NCBI RefSeq assembly: GCF_001435295.1
Contig: NZ_CM003594.1
Location: 496,001 to 560,000 of the forward strand
DNA length: 64,000 bases
Reading direction: 5' to 3'
DNA from: Psychrobacter sp. P11F6
Lineage (GTDB): Bacteria > Pseudomonadota > Gammaproteobacteria > Pseudomonadales > Moraxellaceae
Shown: positions 51,731-61,454 of the stretch, in pieces
Numbering within the stretch: the stretch's first letter is position 1
Layout of the letters: every line of letters begins with the position of its first letter
Translations under genes and position numbers: made by a program
Notes under the pieces: generated by a model
Database searches by the model: none
Told to the model about the DNA's origin: nothing
Seen by the model: only the letters and a program-made list of their open reading frames with translations

Positions 51731-52555
51731 TTATGATGTGGGCGCAGATGACCAATCAGCGATGAAGTCTTGATGGCGGGCATGACCATCCGCTTGGGTA
51801 TATTTTACTAAATAGTCATAGCTCTGCTGCTGCCAAGCGTCAAAATCTTGTGAGGATAATTGTCCAGTTAAACGCAACCAGCGCAAATAGATTAGCCATG
51901 TATTCATGACGTCAGACTCGCAATAAATAGACAGCGTTTGCCAGTCATTAGTGCTGACAAGCTCACCAACCATACTACCGTTGACAGCTGTTTTACCCGG
52001 TAGACCATATAAACTTGCGACAATATCCATGGCTTCGCGGCGGCTGGCACCGTACTGGCTAAATCTGTCCATTAAATCAAGGTGACGCGTGTGGAAGCGA
52101 TTGACGTAATTATCAAAGCGCATGTTTTTGATGCGCTCGCCTTCTTCAAATAACCATGGCGCTGATAAGTCGTATTGCATAGCCCGATATATCAGTACAG
52201 GAATATCAAAACCTGAGCCATTCCAACTAATAAGCTGTGGCAGCTTTTCAAGGTCACTAAATGCCCGAAAAAATTTGGCAAGAATATCTTTTTCACTAAA
52301 TTTATCAGCGGTCAATGAGAACAACGAAAACTTGCCATCTTTGATATATAACGCTGAGATACAGACAATACGCTGCAGTGGCAAGCGCATAAAGTCATGC
52401 CCAGCTTCTTGTATTCGAAGCGCTGTGAGTGCGCTCAATGCATCTGCATCATTCAACTCTGCCAATTGCGGATAGATACGGCGCGCCGCATCGGTATCAG
52501 CGACAGTTTCGATATCAAAGACCAATATAGGGTCGGATAGTAGAGCTTGTGACAT
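51731..52555 (-). CDS. Putative 3'-5' exonuclease (DnaQ/PolB-like fold)
   Basis: A 274-residue protein of the predicted PolB-like exonuclease family (DNA_pol_B_exo2). Exo I motif ILVFDIETVADTD, Exo II-like SWNGSGFDIPVLIYRAM and Exo III-like YCESDVMNTWLIYLRWL supply the acidic residues for two-metal nuclease activity. Its natural substrate is unknown. It lies between cysM and rlmD on the same strand with gaps under 90 bp, so they are probably one transcript. Confidence 0.85.
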   Translation of the reverse strand: MSQALLSDPILVFDIETVADTDAARRIYPQLAELNDADALSALTALRIQEAGHDFMRLPLQRIVCISALYIKDGKFSLFSLTADKFSEKDILAKFFRAFSDLEKLPQLISWNGSGFDIPVLIYRAMQYDLSAPWLFEEGERIKNMRFDNYVNRFHTRHLDLMDRFSQYGASRREAMDIVASLYGLPGKTAVNGSMVGELVSTNDWQTLSIYCESDVMNTWLIYLRWLRLTGQLSSQDFDAWQQQSYDYLVKYTQADGHARHQDFIADWSSAPTS

Positions 52556-52621
52556 AAGAAATCCTGATTAAACCAACTAAACTGAGCAGTGTTGTCTGTG
52601 CGTTAATTAATTTATGTGCGG

Positions 52622-53590
52622 TTATCGATCGACATTGCTGGCGTCAATATTGTCGTCATCAATATTGTATAAACCCGTCGACAAATAACGATCGCCGCGA
52701 TCACAGACAATAAAGGCGATGACGGCATCAGGGTTTTCTTTAGCGACTTGTACGGCAGCCCATGCTGCAGCACCTGATGAAACGCCCGCAAAAATACCTT
52801 CGGTCTTGGCCAGTTTGCGCATATAAACTTCTGCGATACGCTGATCCACATCCATGATTTCATCAACCAAATCTGCGTTAAAGATACCCGGCATGTAAGC
52901 TGCAGGCCAGCGGCGAATACCAGCAATCGAAGCTTCTTCATCAGGCTGTAGTCCGATAATTTTGATATCTGGATTTTGTTCTTTGAGATATTGCGATACA
53001 CCAGTAATGGTACCAGTGGTGCCCATTGAACTAATAAAATGAGTGATTTTTCCTGCGGTTTGCGCCCACAGTTCAGGCCCTGTGGTCAGGTAATGGGCTT
53101 GACTGTTATCAGGGTTATTAAACTGATCCAATACGATGCCTTTGCCATCTGCTTGCATTTGCAGCGCCAAATCGCGTGCAGCTTCCATGCCTTCATCCAC
53201 CTCGATTAACGTCGCACCATACGCAATCATGGCATCTTTGCGCTCTTGAGTTGAATTGGTTGGCATCAGTAGCGTTATCGGATAGCCACGCATCGCGGCG
53301 ACCATGGCTAAAGCGATACCAGTGTTGCCACTCGTGGCTTCAATCAGCATGTCGCCCGCTTTGATGTCACCGCGCTGTTCTGCCTGATAAATCATATTAA
53401 AAGCAGGACGATCTTTAACAGACCCCGCTGGATTGTTACCTTCAAGCTTGGCCAGTAACGCAGCACCATTGGTCAGCTGCTCTTGCTCAGGTAAGCGCTG
53501 CAATTTAACCAATGGCGTCTGACCGACACAATCAGCAAGTTTGGTGACTTGAGTAATGAAATTAGGGGTGGAGATAGCCATTGCGGACAT
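52622..53590 (-). CDS. cysM: Cysteine synthase B
   Basis: PLP enzyme making cysteine from O-acetylserine and sulfide or thiosulfate. The Schiff-base lysine is in NPAGSVKDRPAF (Lys59), the substrate loop is SGNTGIALAM, and the PLP phosphate loop GTTGTITG is present. The 322-residue length and sequence favour CysM over CysK. A good AAGGA site precedes the start. It is the first gene of the minus-strand set cysM-exonuclease-rlmD-relA-mutM, and lies divergent from the hybrid kinase. Confidence 0.94.
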   Translation of the reverse strand: MSAMAISTPNFITQVTKLADCVGQTPLVKLQRLPEQEQLTNGAALLAKLEGNNPAGSVKDRPAFNMIYQAEQRGDIKAGDMLIEATSGNTGIALAMVAAMRGYPITLLMPTNSTQERKDAMIAYGATLIEVDEGMEAARDLALQMQADGKGIVLDQFNNPDNSQAHYLTTGPELWAQTAGKITHFISSMGTTGTITGVSQYLKEQNPDIKIIGLQPDEEASIAGIRRWPAAYMPGIFNADLVDEIMDVDQRIAEVYMRKLAKTEGIFAGVSSGAAAWAAVQVAKENPDAVIAFIVCDRGDRYLSTGLYNIDDDNIDASNVDR

Positions 53591-54103
53591 AAAGTATCCT
53601 TGTGAATTTTTAAAATTGATTTTTAATTACCGTTTATTTTTTAATTATCATTTTGATTTTTGAATAAATATCTTGATATGGCCGCTATTGAGTGAAGTGA
53701 GTGATTTGATCATTAATGACATTTCTACCGCTTTAACCAAATAGCAATAAATGAAAAGTTGCGTCATTATATCATTTTGTTTTTGGCTACGCTGAAGGCA
53801 TCAAGAGATTTTGGTAAATGAGTGGTGTTTAAAAAGGGCTGGACAGTTAAAATGCCTTTGCGTCATAGCCACTCACCATGATCGATGAAATGCGTTATAG
53901 TTATGGCAATATATAGGTACGGCAATAAAAAGAACCACTAAATTTTATCATGGGTAGGCAGTTATCATTTTTGAAATGACGATAGCTTTGAAATGAGAAT
54001 AGCTTTGAAATGAGCACAGCCCCTAAAAAAATTATGATTGGCTAACACCGCTTACCGCCGCTATTGATTCATAGTACAATTTTCTGTAGAGAGTAAAGCT
54101 AGC
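53591..54103. other. Divergent intergenic region cysM / hybrid kinase
   Basis: A 513-bp AT-rich gap. It contains three tandem copies of a 17-bp unit at 53969-54019 and, closer to cysM, runs of T-rich sequence. No ORF or clear promoter boxes were fixed. Confidence 0.5.
53969..54019 (+). repeat. Three tandem 17-bp repeats before the hybrid kinase
   Basis: Copies start at 53969, 53986 and 54003, with the consensus CTTTGAAATGAGAATAG and a few mismatches. They end about 85 bp before the kinase start. Confidence 0.85.
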
Positions 54104-57100
54104 ATGGCATACAAAAAACGTTTTGATACTAGCAGTGCGTATGGTCAGTTGATTATATTGGTGTTTCTACCCATTTGTATCTTGGCAGCGGTGGGCGGTA
54201 TTTTGGTCTTTTACGAAACCATGCGTGCTAGCAATTCCGAACAAGAAGTATTGGCGGAGGCGGTGCTGATTCGTTATACCCCAGCGATAGCAGAGCTAAT
54301 CCCTGAGCTGTTAGCACAAGAGCGCCAGCAAGCAGACGGCGAACCCAATGCGGATGGCGAAGTCAGAGCAAATGATGCCACTCAAACGACCATCACGAAG
54401 CTTGAGGAAATACAAGATAAGCTGGGTCGTATGCAGTCCGAGCAACATGTACAGCGTATTGCGATCATCAATGAAAGCAATCAAGTGCTCGCCGCAGTCG
54501 GCTATGGACTGAACGAAGCATGGCCTGCAATAGACACAACAAAGAAGTTTTTATCGCAGCAACCAACGCCTATTGGAACCGCTTATGGCAGTGTGTTAGG
54601 GGAGTTTGAAGGACAAAAGCTATGGCTGCTCGTCGATATGGACAATGAACCACTCTACATCGCCCGCTACCGTATCGCCATGGCGTTAGTGATTACTGGC
54701 TTGTTCACCATTTTGATTTTATTGCTGAGTTTAAATATTTATTCAAAGCGCTGGATAGCACCAATTTATGAGCTACGTTTGCAGTTGCAGCGTACCCATG
54801 TCGACAATTTGTATCAGCCTATTCCCGTTGAGTCAGATGGTGAGCTGAACTTATTACAGCAAGATTTGGTCAAAACTTTGCGCCGCTTGCATAGGAGCTT
54901 TCAGGAATTAAAAGACCATGCCGAGCAAACCGAGGATGATTTGCGCCTTGCGTTTGATGAGATGGAAATGCAAAACATCTCTATTCGTAATGCACGTGAT
55001 GCGGCAATTTCAACCAGCCAAGCCAAATCGGCGTTTTTGGCCAATATTAGCCACGAGCTGCGCACGCCATTAAACAGTATCGATGGCTTTATCAATCTAC
55101 TAGCAAGGCATGGCGAACTAAATCCTGAACAAGATTTGTACGTGCAAACCATACGTAAGTCATCAGCACACTTGCTTGCCTTGGTTAACGATGTTTTGGA
55201 TTTCTCTAAGATTGAAGCAGGCAAGCTGGTACTTGACCGTCATGAGTTTGACCTTTATGACACCATTTATGACGTGGTCGATATGCTTTCGCCTGTATCC
55301 GCAGAAAAAGGTCTGCGCATGGCGGTGCTGTTTTATAATGATGTACCGATGCGCATCAATGGCGATGCCCTGCGCCTCAAGCAAGTATTGACCAATATCG
55401 TGGGCAATGCGATTAAATTTACCGACAGTGGTGATGTGGTAGTGCGTGTCAGCTTGGATGATCATCGTGATAATTATCTCATGATCAGTGTGCAAGACAG
55501 CGGTAAGGGCATCTCTTTAGCCGATCAAAAGATGCTGTTCCAAAGCTTTAGCCAAGGCGACCCTTCAATCACTCGTCAGTATGGCGGCACAGGGTTGGGG
55601 CTCGTTATCTCCAAGCAATTAACGCGGCTGATGGGCGGTGATATTGGCTTTCATGATAATGCTCAAGAGAATATTGCCAATCAGGGCGCAACGTTTTGGT
55701 TTCGGATGCCAGCACATGTCGATGTATTGGAAGCGGCTACAGGACAGACAATTGAGCTACCAGTCTTGGCTCCATTGGCGAGTGAGACCGATGAGTTTAA
55801 TGTATTGGTATGGATCAATCATACCGCCTCTATCCAAGTGCTCAAAGCCAGTTTGCAGTATTTACCAATTAAACTGACCCAAGCCAACTCGTTACCGGGG
55901 GTACTTGAGTCATTAAAAGAGCATGGTAATTATTGGGATTGGGTCATCGTCGATGATGATACCCAAGACGATATGATGGCATTACTCAAACAAATTCGTC
56001 TGCATTACCAAGGCAAGCTTGCGGTATTTGGTTATCAAGTTGCTGCCGATCAAGCATTACTAAATCGTTATCATGCCAATATTTTGTATGAGCCTTTAGA
56101 CAAAAGACAGCTTTATGCCATGCTCGACACCCAAAATCGCAGTACCAAAAAAAGCGTGCAAGAACCGCGCTGGACAGGGGTGACGGTACTGGCAGTCGAC
56201 GATCATCTGCCCAATTTGTTGGTGCTCGATGCATTACTTAGTGAGCTTGGTATTCAGGTCATCACAGCGAGTAGTGGTTTTGACGCCATAGAAATTATCA
56301 GCAAACAACAAACCAAAAATATCAAAACCACGAAAAATGATAAGCAAAGTCTGTCGAATAAAACGCAAATCTCTAAAGCTGAAACGCGCGATGAGGTGAA
56401 CAAGAAATCAAATAGTACGCTTTATGAAGAGATGAATACCGACGATAAAGTTGCTACTCAGGATAAAGGTCATATTGATCTAATATTCATGGACATCCAA
56501 ATGCCGCGTATGTCAGGGCATGAAGCCGCAAGACAAATTCGTAATATTGAAAATGATGATAACCGTATCCCGATTATTGCGTTGACTGCACATGGTTTGG
56601 CTGATGAGCGAGACAAACTGATCGCTAGTGGCATTAATGACTATGTGGGTAAACCCATTAGCCAGCCTCAGTTGTTACAAGTGCTGCAAAAATGGCTTGG
56701 ACGCACAACGACAATGCCGCAGTTAACAGCGTTGCCTGATACCAATCTGCACAGTACGGATGTGCACAATACTGATGTGCAGGTCATCGATTTATCAAAA
56801 GAGAACTCACACTCTACCGACTCACAAAATAGGGATGCTGAAACGTATTCAACGTGGCCATCGGACTCTACAACCATTGCTTATCCTATGGTGAAAGGTG
56901 ATGAAAATAACCGTCATAGCGATTCTAATACAATCAATCAGCCAAAAATAACGCGTCCTTTATCATTGAAAAAAATTCGTGATAATTACTTGCGAGATAG
57001 CCAACCACGCGAGGATTATAGACGCGAAACACCGCGTGACACCCAGCCACGCTATGAGAACTTGCGCTTACATAAACAAGGACAGTCGCCACTATTAAAG

Positions 57101-57652
57101 CCATCGGAAACACCGATAAATAGTGCTCATAACGGAGTAGCAACGCCTACAGATTCACACATATATGCGCAAGAAACAAAGAGTTGGGACAGCAGTCACC
57201 ACCATTTAAGCCATCACTCTTTGGGGGCTAACGAAGGTGATGGGTTTGCTATTTTAGATTGGCAAGACGCGTTGACCCGCTCAGCGAATAAGCCCGACTT
57301 GGCAGCCAAGCTTATCATTATGATGCTTGATACTATTAATGATGAAAAGCAGGCACTGACGCAAGCGTGGGACGCCCGTGATCGCAGTATGCTAGCGCAA
57401 ATTGCCCATCGCATCTTAGGCGGCAGTCGTTATACTGGTGTGCCGCAATTACGTCAGGCCAGTCAAGACCTAGAAGATAAGTGCTTGTTGAATGTCCAAC
57501 ACACCACACCTGCGCAGTTTGCCATGCTTGAGCCATATTATGCCGCATTAATAACAGCGTTAAATAATTTGCAGGCGCTAGATTTGTCAGCCTATCCTCA
57601 GCTCAATTATCATCGTTTGAGTGAAAATGATATGACGTGGAAAATGATTTAG
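54104..57652 (+). CDS. Hybrid sensor histidine kinase, GacS/BarA type
   Basis: A 1182-residue membrane kinase. Two membrane segments (about 15-37 and 192-214) bound a periplasmic domain, then a HAMP region. HisKA follows with His317 (NISHELRTPLN), HATPase with DSGKGIS and GGTGLGLVI, a degenerate receiver (about 570-690) and a true receiver with Asp797 (FMDIQMPRMSG). The C-terminal Hpt has His1102 (IAHRILGG). The order matches GacS/BarA, which controls the Gac/Rsm small-RNA system. The true receiver carries about 55 extra low-complexity residues before strand 3. Neighbour cysM-rlmD-relA order matches Pseudomonas gacS. Confidence 0.9.
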   Translation: MAYKKRFDTSSAYGQLIILVFLPICILAAVGGILVFYETMRASNSEQEVLAEAVLIRYTPAIAELIPELLAQERQQADGEPNADGEVRANDATQTTITKLEEIQDKLGRMQSEQHVQRIAIINESNQVLAAVGYGLNEAWPAIDTTKKFLSQQPTPIGTAYGSVLGEFEGQKLWLLVDMDNEPLYIARYRIAMALVITGLFTILILLLSLNIYSKRWIAPIYELRLQLQRTHVDNLYQPIPVESDGELNLLQQDLVKTLRRLHRSFQELKDHAEQTEDDLRLAFDEMEMQNISIRNARDAAISTSQAKSAFLANISHELRTPLNSIDGFINLLARHGELNPEQDLYVQTIRKSSAHLLALVNDVLDFSKIEAGKLVLDRHEFDLYDTIYDVVDMLSPVSAEKGLRMAVLFYNDVPMRINGDALRLKQVLTNIVGNAIKFTDSGDVVVRVSLDDHRDNYLMISVQDSGKGISLADQKMLFQSFSQGDPSITRQYGGTGLGLVISKQLTRLMGGDIGFHDNAQENIANQGATFWFRMPAHVDVLEAATGQTIELPVLAPLASETDEFNVLVWINHTASIQVLKASLQYLPIKLTQANSLPGVLESLKEHGNYWDWVIVDDDTQDDMMALLKQIRLHYQGKLAVFGYQVAADQALLNRYHANILYEPLDKRQLYAMLDTQNRSTKKSVQEPRWTGVTVLAVDDHLPNLLVLDALLSELGIQVITASSGFDAIEIISKQQTKNIKTTKNDKQSLSNKTQISKAETRDEVNKKSNSTLYEEMNTDDKVATQDKGHIDLIFMDIQMPRMSGHEAARQIRNIENDDNRIPIIALTAHGLADERDKLIASGINDYVGKPISQPQLLQVLQKWLGRTTTMPQLTALPDTNLHSTDVHNTDVQVIDLSKENSHSTDSQNRDAETYSTWPSDSTTIAYPMVKGDENNRHSDSNTINQPKITRPLSLKKIRDNYLRDSQPREDYRRETPRDTQPRYENLRLHKQGQSPLLKPSETPINSAHNGVATPTDSHIYAQETKSWDSSHHHLSHHSLGANEGDGFAILDWQDALTRSANKPDLAAKLIIMMLDTINDEKQALTQAWDARDRSMLAQIAHRILGGSRYTGVPQLRQASQDLEDKCLLNVQHTTPAQFAMLEPYYAALITALNNLQALDLSAYPQLNYHRLSENDMTWKMI

Positions 57653-57813
57653 AGATGATGGTTTTATGACATTAACGGTGAATCGAATCGTTGCAGTCAG
57701 TTATTGATGAGGTAGCGTCGTAACAAGGCTGTTAATATTGTTGCCATCAGCTTTAGACGTATCGGCATCATATTTAGATGCCATTTCTATTTTATTCATG
57801 AATAAGGATTATT

Positions 57814-58626
57814 ATGAACGCGATTGCCACTTACCAATATGAAACCTTACAAGTTAGTATGACTGACAATATACTCACGGTAACCTTGAATCGCCCACAC
57901 AAAAAAAATGCCATGAGCTTTAAAGTGGTGAAAGAATTGATAGCTGTCGCAGAACGCATTGGTAAAGATAAAACGATACGTGCGGTGATTCTAAATGGTG
58001 CTGAAGGCACGTTTTGTGCGGGCATCGACTTGGGTGATTTAAATCATCCAAAAAATCAAGCGTTCGCCGTTTGGGAGCTGGTAAAGCCATGGCAGAGCTC
58101 GTTCCAGCGTGTTTGTCTGGTATGGCGCGACGTGCCTGTACCGGTCATTGCCGTATTAGAAGGCTATTGTATCGGTGCAGGGCTTCAGCTAGCGCTGGCT
58201 TGCGATGTGCGTATCAGTCATCCAGATTGCAAACTGTCTATTATGGAAGCTAAGTGGGGGCTGGTACCAGACATGGGTTTGACGCAATCGGCGTTTGGCG
58301 TGGTACGTGAAGATGTGCTAAAAGAGCTTGCCATGAGTGCGCGTATCGTGACTGCCAGTGAAGGCAAAGCACTGGGTCTTGTCAGCCATTGCAGTGAAAC
58401 GCCACTTGAGCAGGCGCAAAAGCTCGCTGCCGAATTTGCAGAGCGCTCTCCTGATGCGGTGTTGGCGAGTAAGCGTGTGGTCAATGCTATGTTCCAGCAG
58501 CCAGCCACTACTTTATATAAAGAAAAAGTATGGCAGCTTAAAATGATGCTCGGTCGTAATCGCAAGCTTGCTTTAAGAAAAGCCAAGCAAGCCAGTACGG
58601 CATTTGGTAAGCGCCAGTTCCGCTAA
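57814..58626 (+). CDS. Enoyl-CoA hydratase/isomerase (crotonase) family protein
   Basis: A 270-residue crotonase-fold enzyme. Oxyanion-hole segments are GTFCAGIDLGDL and GYCIGAGLQLALACDVRI, and the region of the catalytic Glu is SIMEAKWGLVPDMGLT. The family hydrates or isomerises acyl-CoA esters, for example in beta-oxidation. The exact substrate is unknown and no partner genes adjoin it. Start ATG 57814 has an AAGGA site. Confidence 0.88.
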   Translation: MNAIATYQYETLQVSMTDNILTVTLNRPHKKNAMSFKVVKELIAVAERIGKDKTIRAVILNGAEGTFCAGIDLGDLNHPKNQAFAVWELVKPWQSSFQRVCLVWRDVPVPVIAVLEGYCIGAGLQLALACDVRISHPDCKLSIMEAKWGLVPDMGLTQSAFGVVREDVLKELAMSARIVTASEGKALGLVSHCSETPLEQAQKLAAEFAERSPDAVLASKRVVNAMFQQPATTLYKEKVWQLKMMLGRNRKLALRKAKQASTAFGKRQFR

Positions 58627-58943
58627 ATATCTTTTACTAATTATGCCGCTATGCTGACGCTCAGACCTATTTTGACAAATTATTGTGATTGTTTTTAGTT
58701 GTTATTGTTTGTTTTATTAACGTCATGCCTCTATTGAAATGTGAGTGGATAGTAAGATATAACACTGTCCACTTGCGCCGCTGTATGCAAATGTGCACTA
58801 ATGGTGGCAATGACCCTTGTTTTCAGTATTGAGTAAAGACTAAATATTAAAGACAATGGAAGCCTGAATAATACAATAACAATCACTAGAGTGTATTGAA
58901 CCTTTATAACGATTCAATACACTCTATATAAAATGGTCTGAAT
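58627..58943. other. Intergenic region before the efflux gene
   Basis: A 317-bp gap. The only clear structure is the 13-bp perfect palindrome ending 18 bp before the efflux gene start. No terminator for the crotonase was found. Confidence 0.5.
58888..58925. promoter_or_regulatory. Perfect 13-bp inverted repeat just before the efflux gene
   Basis: AGAGTGTATTGAA (58888-58900) and TTCAATACACTCT (58913-58925) are exact inverted complements around 12 bases. Its place, 18 bp before the start codon and without a T-run, suits an operator or a leader hairpin that hides the ribosome site. Confidence 0.6.
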
Positions 58944-60203
58944 ATGTCTGCTCCAAAATCCTCTCTACCCAATCGACCCATTGCTTCTGAGCGCGTACGC
59001 TCTGCTGATTTGCCTGTTGCATGGATTATGATGCTTGGACTTATCGTGGCAGTGGGGCCATTGTCTATTGATATGTATCTTCCTGCATTACCATCGATGG
59101 CAGATGACTTTGGTGTCTCCACAGCCTTTATGGCCAACTCTGTTTCTGCCTATTTTTTAGGCTTGGTATTTGGCCAGTTATTTTATGGACCATTTAGTGA
59201 TCGTGTTGGTCGTGTTAAGCCTTTATATATCGGTATGACGCTATATGTCATCGCCTCCATTGTTTGTGCCACTACTAATAACGAGTATGTATTGTTTGTT
59301 GGGCGGACGATGCAAGCGCTTGGTGCGTGTGTCGGTGCGGTGGTCACTCGTGCCGCGATTCGCGATCGATTGACTGCTAAGCAAACCGCAAAAGCCTTTT
59401 CTATTATGATTTTGGTGATGGGTTTAGCGCCAATATTAGCCCCATCGCTTGGTGCGCTATTTCTACAGTTTTTTAGCTGGCACTCTATTTTTTGGTTTTT
59501 GGCTGCTTTTGGCACGTTGAATTTATTACTCACAAAGTTTTTCTTCTTTGAAACGTTGACGGAAGAAAATCGTAATGTACGTCCTGCAAGAGAAGTACTG
59601 AGTCAATACTGGGACTTATTAAAAGACCCGACGTTCAATTATCCAGCGATTGGTGGCGGCCTGCTGATGGGGGCGATGTTTGTTTATATCAGTTCAGCCT
59701 CTGAGCTGATTATGGATACCTACGGGGTATCCGCCACCCACTTTGCTTGGTTATTTGGGATGAATGCTGCTGGTTTTGTGGGTTTGACTCAGCTGAATCA
59801 GTGGCTTACCAATCGCTTTCGTATTTTGAGTATTTTGCGCTTTGGTGCGATGATGCAGGTTATTTCTGCAGGTGTGCTATTTGTAATAGGTCTATTTTTG
59901 GGTACTGATGCTTGGCTTCCACTGGTACTGGCTTGTATTTTCTTCTGTATCGCAGGCTTAGGTCTTACTCAGCCAAATGCTTCTGCTATTGCGCTGGCCT
60001 TTCAAAAACGCCGAGCGGGCATGGCAAGTGCGCTACAAGGCTCGCTCATGTTTTCAGTCGGTATCTTTGGTGGATTATTATTAAACCTATTTCCAGTTAA
60101 TCCTGTACTCAAAATTGGTATTGCGATGTTCGCTTTGATGAGTCTTGGCTGTTTTTTAATTTGGCAGATAGATCGTAATTTAAATCTGGACGATGCGGAG
60201 TAA
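58944..60203 (+). CDS. Bcr/CflA-family multidrug efflux MFS transporter
   Basis: A 419-residue major facilitator transporter with about 12 membrane helices. The start of helix 1 and the following loop (VGPLSIDMYLPALPSMADDF) are diagnostic of the Bcr/CflA drug:H+ antiporter family. Motif A GPFSDRVGRVKPLYI lies between helices 2 and 3. Substrates could include bicyclomycin-like drugs, but this is a family inference. No good ribosome site is visible, and a perfect palindrome sits directly upstream. A weak terminator follows. Confidence 0.9.
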   Translation: MSAPKSSLPNRPIASERVRSADLPVAWIMMLGLIVAVGPLSIDMYLPALPSMADDFGVSTAFMANSVSAYFLGLVFGQLFYGPFSDRVGRVKPLYIGMTLYVIASIVCATTNNEYVLFVGRTMQALGACVGAVVTRAAIRDRLTAKQTAKAFSIMILVMGLAPILAPSLGALFLQFFSWHSIFWFLAAFGTLNLLLTKFFFFETLTEENRNVRPAREVLSQYWDLLKDPTFNYPAIGGGLLMGAMFVYISSASELIMDTYGVSATHFAWLFGMNAAGFVGLTQLNQWLTNRFRILSILRFGAMMQVISAGVLFVIGLFLGTDAWLPLVLACIFFCIAGLGLTQPNASAIALAFQKRRAGMASALQGSLMFSVGIFGGLLLNLFPVNPVLKIGIAMFALMSLGCFLIWQIDRNLNLDDAE

Positions 60204-60557
60204 GCCAGAGACTTTATAAGTCTTGCACTAGCATCTTAAAGGCATTTTTACATTGATTATGTAGGGATGCTTTTTTTGTGCTTTTTATTTTATTTTCTGC
60301 CTAAAACTGTGCATAAAACAAGACCATATTACAAGTTTTTAGTCATATAAATAGACTTAAGTACGCCCTTAATATCCTTTATTTGCCATATATAACAAAT
60401 TGTACGTAATAACTAAACATAATTATTGCAATCATAAAGTTAGGCAAGTATTATCAAACGTAACTTTCTGTAAGTAAGTATTGTGAAGATATTACCTAAC
60501 CTTGCTAGATTGTCATTAATTAATATGTACAACCACGTGAAGCTTTAAGGGTAAATT
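60204..60557. other. Intergenic region before the signalling cluster
   Basis: A 354-bp AT-rich gap. It begins with the terminator at 60242-60277. The rest presumably holds the promoter of the binding-protein operon; no boxes could be fixed with confidence. Confidence 0.4.
60242..60277 (+). terminator. Terminator after the efflux gene
   Basis: GCATTTTTACAT and ATGTAGGGATGC pair with three G-U wobbles, followed by a run of seven T. Confidence 0.65.
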
Positions 60558-61442
60558 ATGATGCAGTTATATCGAGTGTTACCAATTGTATTGAGTGTTG
60601 GCCTGTTTGGCTGCGGTAACTCTTCCACTCAAGAAAATGCCAATTCGACTGGTACGCCAGTAACAGAAAATAAAGATAATTTTGTCAGTAATTTGCCTGA
60701 TACGGCACCAACATTAAAGGTCGCTATGACGGGTGATTTACCCCCTTTCTCGTTTCAAGATGACTATGGCAACATGCAAGGGACTGACGTTGATTCCATT
60801 AGAGCTATCGGCGAGGAGCAAGGCTTTAAAGTCGAGTTTTATAAAGAAACTTGGCAAGATATGTTCGATAGTGTGGAGTCAGGAAAACGTGATTTAGCTA
60901 TTTCTGGTATCTCTTATAAAGATGATCGTGCGGTAAGATATGGTCTATCAACGCCTTACTTTTTTAACCCAGCTACCATCATGTACTTGGAAGGTAAGTT
61001 TGATATCAAAGGCTTAAACGATATAAAGGGTCTAAAAACTGGTACGTTGGCAGGTTCTAAAGAAGAAGATACTCTGAAACAGATGGGTAGCTCGGTTGAG
61101 TTGGTTTCAAGATCTACTGCATTTTTGGCTTATCAGGACTTAGTACAAGGTAAGACTGATGTTTTTTTATACGACATGCCAGTGCTGCAGTACATCATAA
61201 AAGGTTATCCAGAACATAAAGTGAAGATTGTACCTTATGAAGCGGCAGACGCACCTTCAGCGCAACAAGTTGTATTAATGGCGAAAGAAAATACTCAGTT
61301 GATTAATACGGTTAATGAGGGTATTGCTAAACTGAAAGCAAAAGGGACATTTAAGGAAATTGAAGAGCGCTGGTTAGGTGAGGCTGTACCTGCATCTGCT
61401 GATAAGAGCAATTCTGATACTAATACTACGCAATTGAACTAA
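60558..61442 (+). CDS. Periplasmic substrate-binding lipoprotein (family 3)
   Basis: A 294-residue solute-binding protein. The signal peptide ends in the lipobox LFGC (VGLFGCGNSS), so it should be anchored to a membrane. The binding domain (about 50-280) has family-3 segments: KVAMTGDLPPFSFQDDYGNM, SGKRDLAISGISYKDDRAVR and KAKGTFKEIEERW. Such domains bind amino acids or small organic acids. No ABC permease follows; instead a CheA-like kinase starts 12 bp later, so it probably acts as a sensor. The C-terminal tail is Ser/Asn/Thr-rich. Confidence 0.9.
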   Translation: MMQLYRVLPIVLSVGLFGCGNSSTQENANSTGTPVTENKDNFVSNLPDTAPTLKVAMTGDLPPFSFQDDYGNMQGTDVDSIRAIGEEQGFKVEFYKETWQDMFDSVESGKRDLAISGISYKDDRAVRYGLSTPYFFNPATIMYLEGKFDIKGLNDIKGLKTGTLAGSKEEDTLKQMGSSVELVSRSTAFLAYQDLVQGKTDVFLYDMPVLQYIIKGYPEHKVKIVPYEAADAPSAQQVVLMAKENTQLINTVNEGIAKLKAKGTFKEIEERWLGEAVPASADKSNSDTNTTQLN

Positions 61443-61454
61443 GGAATTCTGAAG

